Part shown: positions 14,138 through 20,141 of the stretch, piece after piece | Position numbering within the stretch: position 1 is the stretch's first letter | Layout of the letters: the number at the start of each line of letters is the position of its first letter | Source of the DNA: DAIMZM01 sp036733985 | GTDB taxonomy: Bacteria; Bacillota; Dehalobacteriia; UBA4068 | Reading direction: 5' to 3' | Assembly: GCA_036733985.1 (NCBI GenBank) | Contig: DAIMZM010000037.1 | Coordinates: forward strand, 1 to 21,279 | Length of the DNA: 21,279 nt | Made by a program: the position numbers and the translations under genes | Notes under the pieces: model-generated | Seen by the model: the letters and a program-made list of their open reading frames with translations, nothing else | What the model was told of the DNA's origin: nothing | Database searches by the model: none

Positions 14138-14614
14138 ATGGACGAAATCATGGATGGCATCATCGGGGACGACCTGGGCGGGGAAGATAATCACGAATAC
14201 TTGATCTTTAATGTGAATGATATTGATTTTGGCCTTGGCATCGGCCTGGTACAGGAAATCATTCAAATGCAGCGCATCTTTGCCATACCCCATGCCGTGG
14301 CGTCCTGTAAAGGCATCATCAATATGCGGGGCACGATCGTGCCGGTGATTGATATGCGCATCAAGCTGGGCTTTGAACCCATGGACTATAATGATAAAAC
14401 CTGCATCATCGTCATCGAGGTGGAAGGCGAGCAGATCGGCATGATCGTGGATTCAGTCAAGGATGTGCTCAGGATCAACAGCGAGGATATCTCCAGCGCC
14501 CCCACCGCCATTGACGATAGAAAGAAATCCGGCCTGCTGTCCAATGTGGCGGTGGTCAATGGGGAAGTCAAGCAAATCCTGGACGTCTATACCGTATTCG
14601 GTATCGACAGGTAA
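14138..14614 (+). CDS. cheW: Chemotaxis adaptor CheW
   Basis: CheW couples receptors to CheA. The 158-residue product is a single CheW domain preceded by a short acidic stretch (EIMDGIIGDDLGGEDNHEYL). Family segments seen are FGLGIGLVQEII, IPHAVASCKGIINMRGTIVP followed by VIDMRIKLGF, then IGMIVDSVKDVLRI, and a C-terminal NGEVKQILDVYTVF. I set the start at the ATG at 14138, seven bases after CGGAGG. A longer frame from 14081 would begin inside cheA and has no conserved residues. It follows cheA by 40 bp. Confidence 0.95.
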   Translation: MDEIMDGIIGDDLGGEDNHEYLIFNVNDIDFGLGIGLVQEIIQMQRIFAIPHAVASCKGIINMRGTIVPVIDMRIKLGFEPMDYNDKTCIIVIEVEGEQIGMIVDSVKDVLRINSEDISSAPTAIDDRKKSGLLSNVAVVNGEVKQILDVYTVFGIDR

Positions 14615-14671
14615 GCAGCCGGGCAGGTATATGGCGGTCAGCGTATTTCGGGACATGGCGGGGTCGCTTTT

Positions 14672-15463
14672 ATGAATATTTTCGTTCTATTAGGCATACT
14701 GGTGGGCTTTGGCGGTATTATTACCGGCTACCTGATCGATGGCGGCGCCTTGGCCTCCCTGGTCAGGCCTTCTTCCGCTGCCATTGTTTTTGGCGGCACT
14801 TTTGGTTATGCCCTGCTGTCCTATCCCATGAGCCATATGAAGAAAATACCCCGCTGCCTGAAACGGGTGATCTTCAGTAAGCATTACGACTATACGGGCA
14901 TTGTGGAGACGATTTACAACCTGGCCACCATTGCCAGAAAAGAGGGCATCCTGGCCCTGGAGGCGGAAGCGGAAAAGACCGACGACCCCTTTATTAAAAA
15001 GGGGCTCAACTACATCGCCGATGTGGTGGAGCCGGAATTCCTGGAAAATATCCTGGACAGTGAAATCGAAGGCAGGGTACGGGAATATGAGGAAGCCGCC
15101 GGCGTGCTGGAAGGCATGGGCGGCTGCGCCCCCACCATGGGCGTGCTGGGCACGGTGATGGGCATGGTCAGCATCCTGCGGAATATGGGCGGGGACATGG
15201 CGGAGCTGGGGGCGGAAATCGCCACAGCCTTTATCGCCACCTTTTACGGGGTGGGTTCCGCCAATATGCTTTGGCTGCCCATGGCCAGCCATATCAAAAA
15301 ACTGGCCGAGGAAGAGGTGGCCTTCTTCACTGTGGTGAAGGACGGCCTTTTGGCCATCCAGGCCGGCGAATATCCGGCCCGCATCAAGGCCAGCCTGATT
15401 TCCCAGATCGGCGACAAATACGTCCAGGCTAAGCCGGAGGAGCAAAAATCAGCTGAAAACTAA
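14672..15463 (+). CDS. motA: Flagellar stator protein MotA
   Basis: MotA surrounds MotB in the proton- or sodium-driven stator and pushes on the rotor. The 263-residue protein has two N-terminal membrane helices (about 2-20 and 33-51, with the phrase SSAAIVFGGTFGYALLSYP), a cytoplasmic domain (about 55-145, containing ARKEGILALE), and two C-terminal helices. Pro154 in CAPTMGVLGTVMGMV and the later LWLPMASHIKKLAEEE are the conserved functional segments. A GGCGGGG sequence about 8 bases upstream serves as a weak SD. It precedes motB by 37 bp. Confidence 0.95.
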   Translation: MNIFVLLGILVGFGGIITGYLIDGGALASLVRPSSAAIVFGGTFGYALLSYPMSHMKKIPRCLKRVIFSKHYDYTGIVETIYNLATIARKEGILALEAEAEKTDDPFIKKGLNYIADVVEPEFLENILDSEIEGRVREYEEAAGVLEGMGGCAPTMGVLGTVMGMVSILRNMGGDMAELGAEIATAFIATFYGVGSANMLWLPMASHIKKLAEEEVAFFTVVKDGLLAIQAGEYPARIKASLISQIGDKYVQAKPEEQKSAEN

Positions 15464-15500
15464 CGCCGCATAACCGGACCAAGACAGGGGGTGTTGGGTT

Positions 15501-16307
15501 ATGGCAAAAAAGAAAAAAAAAGAAAAAGTCGTCAAAGATACCAGCGAACGCTGGCTGCTGACATATGCCGATATGATGAACCTGCTGCTGATCCTTTTCA
15601 TCATCCTCTACGCCTCCAGCAATCTTGACCAGGCCAAAGCGGACGCCATCGCCCTCTCCATGAACAATGGTTTTGCCGGTGTGATCAGCATCGGCGATTC
15701 CCGGGGCCGGGGCAGCGGCAGCGAGGATACGGAAGATACGGAAGAGGTGATATCGGACATCCTCTGTCTGACGGAACCCGGCCAAGCTGCCGCCCCCCTT
15801 TACTGGGACGACGAAGCCATGGCCTTTTCTCAATTTTACGGCAAGCTTAAGGCCTATGCTGAGGAAAACGGTATCTCCGACCAGGTGGATATTGCCATTG
15901 ACGACGGGGGCATTGTCATTTCCTTCCGGGAAAACGCCCTTTTTGAAAGCGGCCTGGCGGTGCTGGACACGGATTCCACCGCCCTTATCGAAAAGCTGGG
16001 CGGCTTGCTGAAGGATTTGAATTATACCTTCATCCTGGTGGAGGGGCATACGGATTCCGTGCCCATCAGCACTGCCAAATACCAGGATAATATGGAACTC
16101 AGTACCCAGCGGGCAGCCAATGTCTGGCGGGTATTGGTGGATTGCGGCCTTTCTCCCAAGAAGATGGCTTCCATCGGCTATGGGGAATACCGGCCTGTGG
16201 CCAGCAACGACACCGTTGAGGGCCGGGCCCAAAACCGCCGGGTGACCGTATCGATTTTGAAAAATGATATGTCCAGCGACGAGTATATTACCTATGGCGA
16301 TCTTTGA
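15501..16307 (+). CDS. motB: Flagellar stator protein MotB
   Basis: MotB conducts ions through the stator and anchors it to the cell wall. The 268-residue product has a lysine-rich N-terminus and one membrane helix with the ion-binding Asp24 (LLTYADMMNLLLILFIILYA). An acidic Ser/Gly/Asp linker (about 70-90) leads to an OmpA-like peptidoglycan-binding domain (about 130-255) with ILVEGHTDSVPIST, LSTQRAANVWRVLVD and GYGEYRPVASNDTVEGRAQN followed by RRV. The Tyr after the linker helix pattern leans toward a proton type, but ion choice is uncertain. Codons 2-9 hold A runs of 6, 9 and 5 bases, a possible slippage site. It is last in the che-mot operon, with a terminator downstream. Confidence 0.95.
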   Translation: MAKKKKKEKVVKDTSERWLLTYADMMNLLLILFIILYASSNLDQAKADAIALSMNNGFAGVISIGDSRGRGSGSEDTEDTEEVISDILCLTEPGQAAAPLYWDDEAMAFSQFYGKLKAYAEENGISDQVDIAIDDGGIVISFRENALFESGLAVLDTDSTALIEKLGGLLKDLNYTFILVEGHTDSVPISTAKYQDNMELSTQRAANVWRVLVDCGLSPKKMASIGYGEYRPVASNDTVEGRAQNRRVTVSILKNDMSSDEYITYGDL

Positions 16308-16331
16308 TTAAACTAAAAGCGCCCACTGCCG

Positions 16332-16368
16332 GCGGGGCGGCCTGTTTGGGCCGGCCTGCTTTTGTTTT
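16332..16368 (+). terminator. Terminator of the che-mot operon
   Basis: GCGGGGCGGCC (16332-16342) pairs with GGCCGGCCTGC (16349-16359) with one G/G mismatch and one G-T pair, and is followed by TTTTGTTTT (16360-16368). It starts 25 bases after the motB stop. The shape is a good intrinsic terminator and separates the motility operon from the nfeD promoter at 16438-16446. Confidence 0.8.
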
Positions 16369-16437
16369 GCCTGCCGCCGCCCCGGGCAAGCCTGGGCCGG
16401 GGGCTTCACAGGAACGCTTTCATATTTTAAAAAGATA

Positions 16438-16446
16438 TGCTATAAT
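16438..16446 (+). promoter_or_regulatory. SigmaA extended -10 promoter for nfeD-floA
   Basis: TGC-TATAAT is a perfect -10 hexamer (16441-16446) with the extended TG one base upstream, in an AT-rich patch of an otherwise GC-rich gap. The -35 is weak (TTTCAT about 17 bases upstream). The predicted leader of about 85 bases contains two small hairpins: AGCAGC/GCTGCT at 16479-16493 and a CCGGC/GCCGG pair just before the nfeD SD. Their role, if any, is unknown. Confidence 0.65.
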
Positions 16447-16537
16447 AAATAGAAACAGCGGATTTTTCCGACACTAGCAGCAGCCCGGCTGCTTGCTGAC
16501 CCCGGCTTGGCCGGCAGTAACCAAAAAGGAGAACCGG

Positions 16538-17296
16538 ATGAAAAAGTATACTGGCATACCCTTATTAACCTGCAGCCTGCTGCTGATCTGTTCCGGCGCT
16601 GCCCTGGCTGCCGGCGATATGGTGGTGGAAGCCGACGTCTTCCGGGATACCCTGGGCTTTTGGCTGACCAACAGCGTGGTCAGTACTATCCTGCTGATCC
16701 TGGGTATTTTCGGCGTGGTGGTGGAGATCGCCACGGTAGGCAGCTTCGGCGTTTTCGGCGTGGTAGGCGTGGCCTCCTTTATCCTCTATTTTATGGGCAC
16801 CCTCTGGTCCGGCAGCCTGACCAGCCTCAGCGTCTGGCTGTTGCTGGGCGGCCTGATCCTGCTGGCCCTGGAAATTTTCGTCACCCCAGGCTTCGGCGTC
16901 ACCGGCGGCTTGGGCATCATGGGCATCCTGGCCGCCCTGGTGCTGGCTTCCCCCAACCCGGCCGCGGCTGTCCTGAGCCTGCTCGTCGCCCTGGTGGTTT
17001 CCGGCGTGCTGATCGGCTTTTCCCTGAAAAACCGTAAAACCCGCAAGCTCTGGGGCAAGCTGGTGCTGCAACAGAAATCCGACCAGGAGAGCGGCTACAG
17101 CGCCCCGGACCCGGGCCTGATGCGCTTCCTGGGCAAAACCGGCCTGGCCAGTACGGTGCTGCGGCCGGCAGGCTCCGCCATGATCAATGGCGAAAGGGTG
17201 GATGTGGTGACGGACGGGGAATTTATCGAAGCTGGAACTGAAGTGGAAGTGGTGCTCATCGAAGGCCTGCGGGTAGTGGTCAAAAGAAAGGCCTAA
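16538..17296 (+). CDS. NfeD-family membrane protein, short form without protease domain
   Basis: NfeD proteins are membrane partners of flotillin/SPFH proteins; floA follows after 46 bp. The 252-residue product has a signal-like N-terminus (MKKYTGIPLLTCSLLLICSG, then AALAAG), a set of hydrophobic segments with the NfeD core phrases (VVVEIATVGSFGVFGVVGVA and ALEIFVTPGFGVTGGLGIMG), and a C-terminal OB-fold-like domain (about 195-252: LGKTGLASTVLRPAGSAMIN, then GERVDVVTDGEFIEAGTEVE). The ClpP/SppA-like serine protease domain seen in long forms such as YqeZ, which also stands beside floA, is missing, although a signal peptide is kept. The start is the ATG after AAGGAG, not the upstream ATG at 16493. 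Confidence 0.88.
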   Translation: MKKYTGIPLLTCSLLLICSGAALAAGDMVVEADVFRDTLGFWLTNSVVSTILLILGIFGVVVEIATVGSFGVFGVVGVASFILYFMGTLWSGSLTSLSVWLLLGGLILLALEIFVTPGFGVTGGLGIMGILAALVLASPNPAAAVLSLLVALVVSGVLIGFSLKNRKTRKLWGKLVLQQKSDQESGYSAPDPGLMRFLGKTGLASTVLRPAGSAMINGERVDVVTDGEFIEAGTEVEVVLIEGLRVVVKRKA

Positions 17297-17342
17297 GCTA
17301 AAAGAGCCCGCTTTAGAGTAAATAAAACAGGAGGAATTATCT

Positions 17343-18368
17343 ATGTCAGAAATCATGTCTGTTCCCGTCGTTTCCACATTCATACTGGTGGTCATTATAC
17401 TGATCGTGCTTATGATCATCCTGCGCTTCATTCCGGTGGGCCTGTGGATCTCCGCCCTGGCCGCCGGGGCAAAGGTGGGCATCTTCGATCTGGTGGGCAT
17501 GCGCCTGCGCCGGGTTTCCCCGGCCAAGATCGTCAACCCCCTGATCAAAGCGGAAAAGGCCGGCCTGGCCGTGCCCGTTTCCAAGCTGGAAGCCCATTAT
17601 CTGGCCGGGGGCAATGTGGACCGGGTGGTGAACGCCCTGATCGCGGCGGAGCGGGCCAATATCCCCCTGACCTTCGAGCGCTCCGCGGCCATTGATTTGG
17701 CCGGCCGCAATGTGCTGGAAGCGGTGCAGATGAGCGTCAACCCCAAGGTCATTGAAACGCCGGTGGTGGCGGCCATGGCCATCAACGGCATTGAGCTGAA
17801 AGCCAAGGCCAAGGTGACGGTGCGGGCCAATATCGACCGCCTGGTGGGCGGCGCCGGCGAGGAGACCATCATCGCCCGGGTGGGCGAGGGCATCGTGACC
17901 ACCGTGGGCTCCAGCCAGACCCATAAGGACGTGCTGGAGAATCCGGACCGCATCAGCAAAACCGTGCTGGGCAAGGGCCTGGACGCGGGTACGGCTTTTG
18001 AGATCCTCTCCATCGATATCGCCGATATCGACGTGGGCCGGAATATCGGCGCCGAGCTGCAAACCGACCAGGCGGAGGCGGATAAGCGTATCGCCCAGGC
18101 CAAGGCTGAGGAACGCCGGGCCATGGCCGTGGCCCGGGAACAAGAGATGATCGCCCAGGTCCAGGAAATGCGGGCCAAGGTGGTGGAGGCGGAGGCGGAT
18201 GTGCCCAGGGCCATGGCCGAGGCTTTCCGGGGCGGCCGTTTAGGCGTGATGGATTATTATAATATGATGAACGTGGTTTCCGACACGAAAATGCGGGAAA
18301 GCATTGCCGGGGCCGGGCATCCCAACCCTGCCGTCAAGCAGCCGGGCAAGCCTGAAGACAAAAAATAG
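17343..18368 (+). CDS. floA: Flotillin-like membrane-microdomain protein FloA
   Basis: FloA (YqfA) scaffolds functional membrane microdomains. The 341-residue product has an N-terminal membrane anchor (about 10-32, then [20 protein letters not shown]), an SPFH-like core ([74 protein letters not shown]), and a helical EA-rich region ([39 protein letters not shown]). The typical ending [14 protein letters not shown] follows. An AGGAGG SD lies before the ATG. It follows nfeD, as in Bacillus, and is probably cotranscribed with it. The length matches the family. Confidence 0.96.
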   Translation: MSEIMSVPVVSTFILVVIILIVLMIILRFIPVGLWISALAAGAKVGIFDLVGMRLRRVSPAKIVNPLIKAEKAGLAVPVSKLEAHYLAGGNVDRVVNALIAAERANIPLTFERSAAIDLAGRNVLEAVQMSVNPKVIETPVVAAMAINGIELKAKAKVTVRANIDRLVGGAGEETIIARVGEGIVTTVGSSQTHKDVLENPDRISKTVLGKGLDAGTAFEILSIDIADIDVGRNIGAELQTDQAEADKRIAQAKAEERRAMAVAREQEMIAQVQEMRAKVVEAEADVPRAMAEAFRGGRLGVMDYYNMMNVVSDTKMRESIAGAGHPNPAVKQPGKPEDKK

Positions 18369-18407
18369 GCCTTAAACAGCCGGCCCGGTTAGAAAATAGG
18401 AGAAAAT

Positions 18408-18911
18408 ATGACCAAATTACTCATATTCGTCTTTATCGCCTGGATACTGGGTAAACTATTCGGCAGCAGCGTAAGGAAAAAATCACAGGCAGCGGGCCGG
18501 AGCAACCAGGGCCAGCATCAGGCCGCGCCCGGGAACCGGGACGCCCTGGTGGAGCAGCAGCGGGAGCGGGCGGAGGCTTACCGCCGGCTCCAGGCGATGC
18601 GGGACGCCCAGTCCGGCCAGGACGGCCGGGAACATCCCTGGAGCCCGCCTGAGGAACCTGCCCAGCGGCCCCAGCCTGTCCGGACAGCTATCGCCAAAAC
18701 CGCTGCTCCGGCTCCGGCCCTTTCCCCAAGCAGGCCGGCAGCCCGGCCTGTTCCCGTCACCAGCCCCGCCCCCGCCGTCAGGGCCGTGGCCCCGCCAGCC
18801 ACAGTCCTGCCCCAGCTGGGCTTTGGCCATGACGACCTGATCCGCGCCATGATGATGGCGGAAATCCTGGGCCCCTGCAAAGCCAGGCGGGCTCAAATAA
18901 CGAGGAGGTAA
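18408..18911 (+). CDS. Membrane-anchored Pro/Ala-rich protein of unknown function
   Basis: I do not recognise a named family. The 167-residue product has one N-terminal membrane segment (LLIFVFIAWILGKLFG), then a positive patch (SVRKKSQAAGR) that predicts a cytoplasmic C-terminus. A Gln/Arg-rich helix follows (LVEQQRERAEAYRRLQAMRD), then about 70 residues rich in Pro, Ala and Val with no fold signal. The last segment, HDDLIRAMMMAEILGPCKAR, looks like a folded short motif at the end of a disordered tether. AGGAG precedes the ATG. It lies 39 bp after floA and its last codons contain the ridA SD, so it belongs to the floA transcript and may be a FloA-associated tether (inference). Confidence 0.7.
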   Translation: MTKLLIFVFIAWILGKLFGSSVRKKSQAAGRSNQGQHQAAPGNRDALVEQQRERAEAYRRLQAMRDAQSGQDGREHPWSPPEEPAQRPQPVRTAIAKTAAPAPALSPSRPAARPVPVTSPAPAVRAVAPPATVLPQLGFGHDDLIRAMMMAEILGPCKARRAQITRR

Positions 18912-18915
18912 AACC

Positions 18916-19290
18916 ATGAAGCAAAGCTTTTGCCCAGCCGGCGCGCCGCCGGCGGTGGGCCCCTATTCCCCGGTGATCAAAAAAGGACAGCTGCTTTTTG
19001 TCAGCGGCCAGGGGGGCTTCGACGCCCAGGGCCAGCTGCCGGCCGGCGTTACCGAGCAGGCCATTGGCGCGCTGAATAATTTAAGGGATGTGCTGGCCGC
19101 TGCCGGCGCCGGTTTGGACGATGTGGTGAAAGCCACGGTTTTCCTGAAAGACATGAATGATTTTGCCGCGGTGAATCAGATCTACGCCCAGTATTTCCAG
19201 GCTCCCTTCCCGGCCCGCAGCTGCGTGGAAGTGGCCCGCCTGCCCAAGGATATGCTGGTGGAGATCGAGGCCGTGGCCATGACGGACTAA
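18916..19290 (+). CDS. ridA: RidA-family enamine/imine deaminase
   Basis: RidA (YjgF/YER057c/UK114) hydrolyses reactive 2-aminoacrylate-type enamines/imines and so protects pyridoxal-phosphate enzymes. The 124-residue product has GPYSPVIKKGQLLFVSGQGG near the N-terminus, VVKATVFLKDMNDFAAVNQI in the middle, and the active-site block FPARSCVEVARLPKDMLVEI, containing Arg101, Cys103 and Glu116. These correspond by motif to the substrate-binding Arg, conserved Cys and Glu of E. coli RidA. Its GAGGAGG SD lies inside the final codons of the preceding gene, only 4 bases separate them, and coupling is likely. Its presence behind floA has no obvious mechanistic link. Confidence 0.95.
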   Translation: MKQSFCPAGAPPAVGPYSPVIKKGQLLFVSGQGGFDAQGQLPAGVTEQAIGALNNLRDVLAAAGAGLDDVVKATVFLKDMNDFAAVNQIYAQYFQAPFPARSCVEVARLPKDMLVEIEAVAMTD

Positions 19291-19514
19291 AAGGCCCTGC
19301 TCAGCATGGGCGAGGGCCTGCAGCCAAGGGTAAACAAACGTTGCCAATAAGCAGCACCCCAAATTTATGCGGTAGGATCTACTGCCTGGATTTGGGGTGC
19401 TGTTTATCCCTGCCGGTCAAGGCCGGGCGGTTTTTCAGAAGGGGGGCCGCTTTTCCGGCGGCCCCAGTGTGCCCGGCGACCGGGCATCGACAAGGAGGAT
19501 AAACCAGCGGTTAC
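19291..19514. other. Hairpin-rich convergent intergenic region
   Basis: There is no gene between ridA (plus) and the small cysteine-rich genes (minus). In order it holds: GGCCCTGC/GCGAGGGCC (19293-19318); a long hairpin (19352-19402, listed separately); a CCGG/CCGG stem followed by GGTTTTT (19413-19435), a weak plus-strand terminator; GGGGCCGC/GCGGCCCC (19443-19465); and TGCCCGG-CGA-CCGGGCA (19470-19486). The GC-rich stems mostly lack T tracts. An SD-like AAGGAGG at 19491-19497 on the plus strand has no start codon at useful distance. Confidence 0.6.
19352..19402. terminator. Long two-stem hairpin, possible bidirectional terminator after ridA
   Basis: CAGCACCCCAAAT (19352-19364) pairs perfectly over 13 bp with ATTTGGGGTGCTG (19390-19402). 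Inside, GCGGTAG and CTACTGC form a second 7-bp stem (one G-T pair) around a GAT loop, separated from the outer stem by a 4/4 internal loop. The plus-strand downstream sequence is TTTAT, a poor T tract, and the minus strand has CTTATT. Its position between converging genes suits a bidirectional terminator. An RNA or repeat element is an alternative. Confidence 0.5.
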
Positions 19515-19688
19515 CTAGCAAACATCGCAGGATAAGCCGCAGATTATCTGAGTCAGGAATTGCAGCACCACCAGGATGATGATCAGGTTTATGATGCGGG
19601 AAAAGCCGCTGTCGCAGCTACTGCCGCAAGCCTGATTCTGGCAACTGTTCATGGCGCCGGCAGTACGGTTATTGGAATAGCAGCCCAT
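19515..19688 (-). CDS. Small cysteine-rich membrane protein B (57 aa)
   Basis: This frame is supported by AAAGGGG eight bases before the ATG and by resemblance to the adjacent gene. The 57-residue product has a soluble Asn/Gly/Ser-rich N-terminus with four cysteines (3, 16, 21, 25), one hydrophobic segment (RIINLIIILVVLQFLTQII, about 31-49), and a short tail with three more (CGLSCDVC, 50-57). The membrane segment aligns with the neighbour's (shared NLII, VL-FL and II positions), so the two are probably duplicates. Function is unknown. Tiny cysteine-rich proteins with one hydrophobic core occur in spore-forming Bacillota, some linked to coats, but nothing here proves that. It follows gene A by 14 bp. 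Confidence 0.72.
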   Translation of the reverse strand: MGCYSNNRTAGAMNSCQNQACGSSCDSGFSRIINLIIILVVLQFLTQIICGLSCDVC

Positions 19689-19702
19689 ACTCATCGCCCC
19701 TT

Positions 19703-19858
19703 TCAGCAGCCGCAGCCGCAGTTCAGGCCGTTATTTCCGCTAATAATGTTGCACAGAAATTCCAGCACGATGAAAAGAATGATCAGATTGAGCAGGCAGC
19801 CCCACAGCTCGCTGTTGCAGCCATTGTCATTGCAGCAGTTCCCACCGAAATTGAACAT
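19703..19858 (-). CDS. Small cysteine-rich membrane protein A (51 aa)
   Basis: AAAGGAG lies about ten bases before the ATG at 19858-19856. The 51-residue product reads MFNFGGNCCNDNGCNSELWG, then the hydrophobic CLLNLIILFIVLEFLCNII (about 21-39), then a tail ending in NCGCGC. Eight cysteines (8, 9, 14, 21, 36, 47, 49, 51) lie in and on both sides of the membrane segment. With gene B it forms a two-gene unit with matching layout: Cys/Asn/Gly head, INLII-type helix, Cys tail. Possible roles are disulfide-linked envelope or spore structure, or metal binding; I cannot choose. The coding signal is good for such a short gene because of SD, spacing and paralogy. Confidence 0.72.
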   Translation of the reverse strand: MFNFGGNCCNDNGCNSELWGCLLNLIILFIVLEFLCNIISGNNGLNCGCGC

Positions 19859-20050
19859 AATACATCTCTCCTTTTATCGTTTTTCTCTTTTTCCCGGTTG
19901 GTTTTTCGCCCTGCCGCGAACCCTTATCGCGAGGGAGCTCTGGACGGCTTTGCGGTCTTCAGCCGGCTCTTTTGCTCTGGCGGCGGGGAATATTTCCGCC
20001 CGGTCTTGGTACATGATATGAAGGCGCCTGCCGGGTGGTGCGGGGCGGGG
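19859..20050. other. Intergenic region between small Cys-rich genes and kinase
   Basis: Nothing convincing is coded in this stretch, which separates two divergent units. The minus-strand promoter for the cysteine-rich pair must lie here or within the next 90 bases, but I see no box pair good enough to name. Runs of T and Py-rich sequence occur at 19870-19910. A 71-codon minus frame (19874-20089) ends over the SD of gene A but has no SD of its own and a low-complexity Arg/Pro/Lys composition. Confidence 0.4.
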
Positions 20051-20079
20051 TTGTTTTTTCAGCAGGTTCAGCGTATAAT
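20051..20079 (+). promoter_or_regulatory. SigmaA promoter of the nucleoside kinase gene
   Basis: TTGTTT (20051-20056), 17 bases, TATAAT (20074-20079). The -10 is perfect, the -35 has three of six matches, and spacing is ideal. It predicts a leader of about 55 bases before the ATG at 20142. A TTGACA just downstream (20083-20088) has no matching -10. Confidence 0.6.
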
Positions 20080-20141
20080 TATTTGACATATTTATCTTAT
20101 GCCCGCCTGCCCTTTGGCGTGCGGAGAAAGACGAGGTCCCT

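Noticed and set aside
19560..20021. 153-codon plus-strand frame
   Set aside because: It runs antisense through both small cysteine-rich genes and the intergenic gap; its codons mirror the minus-strand genes, and it has no SD or family resemblance.
19874..20089. 71-codon minus-strand frame upstream of the cysteine-rich genes, stop overlapping their SD
   Set aside because: There is no SD at its ATG, the product is Arg/Lys/Pro-rich without motif, and it overlaps the plus-strand kinase promoter. It is kept as a faint possibility only.
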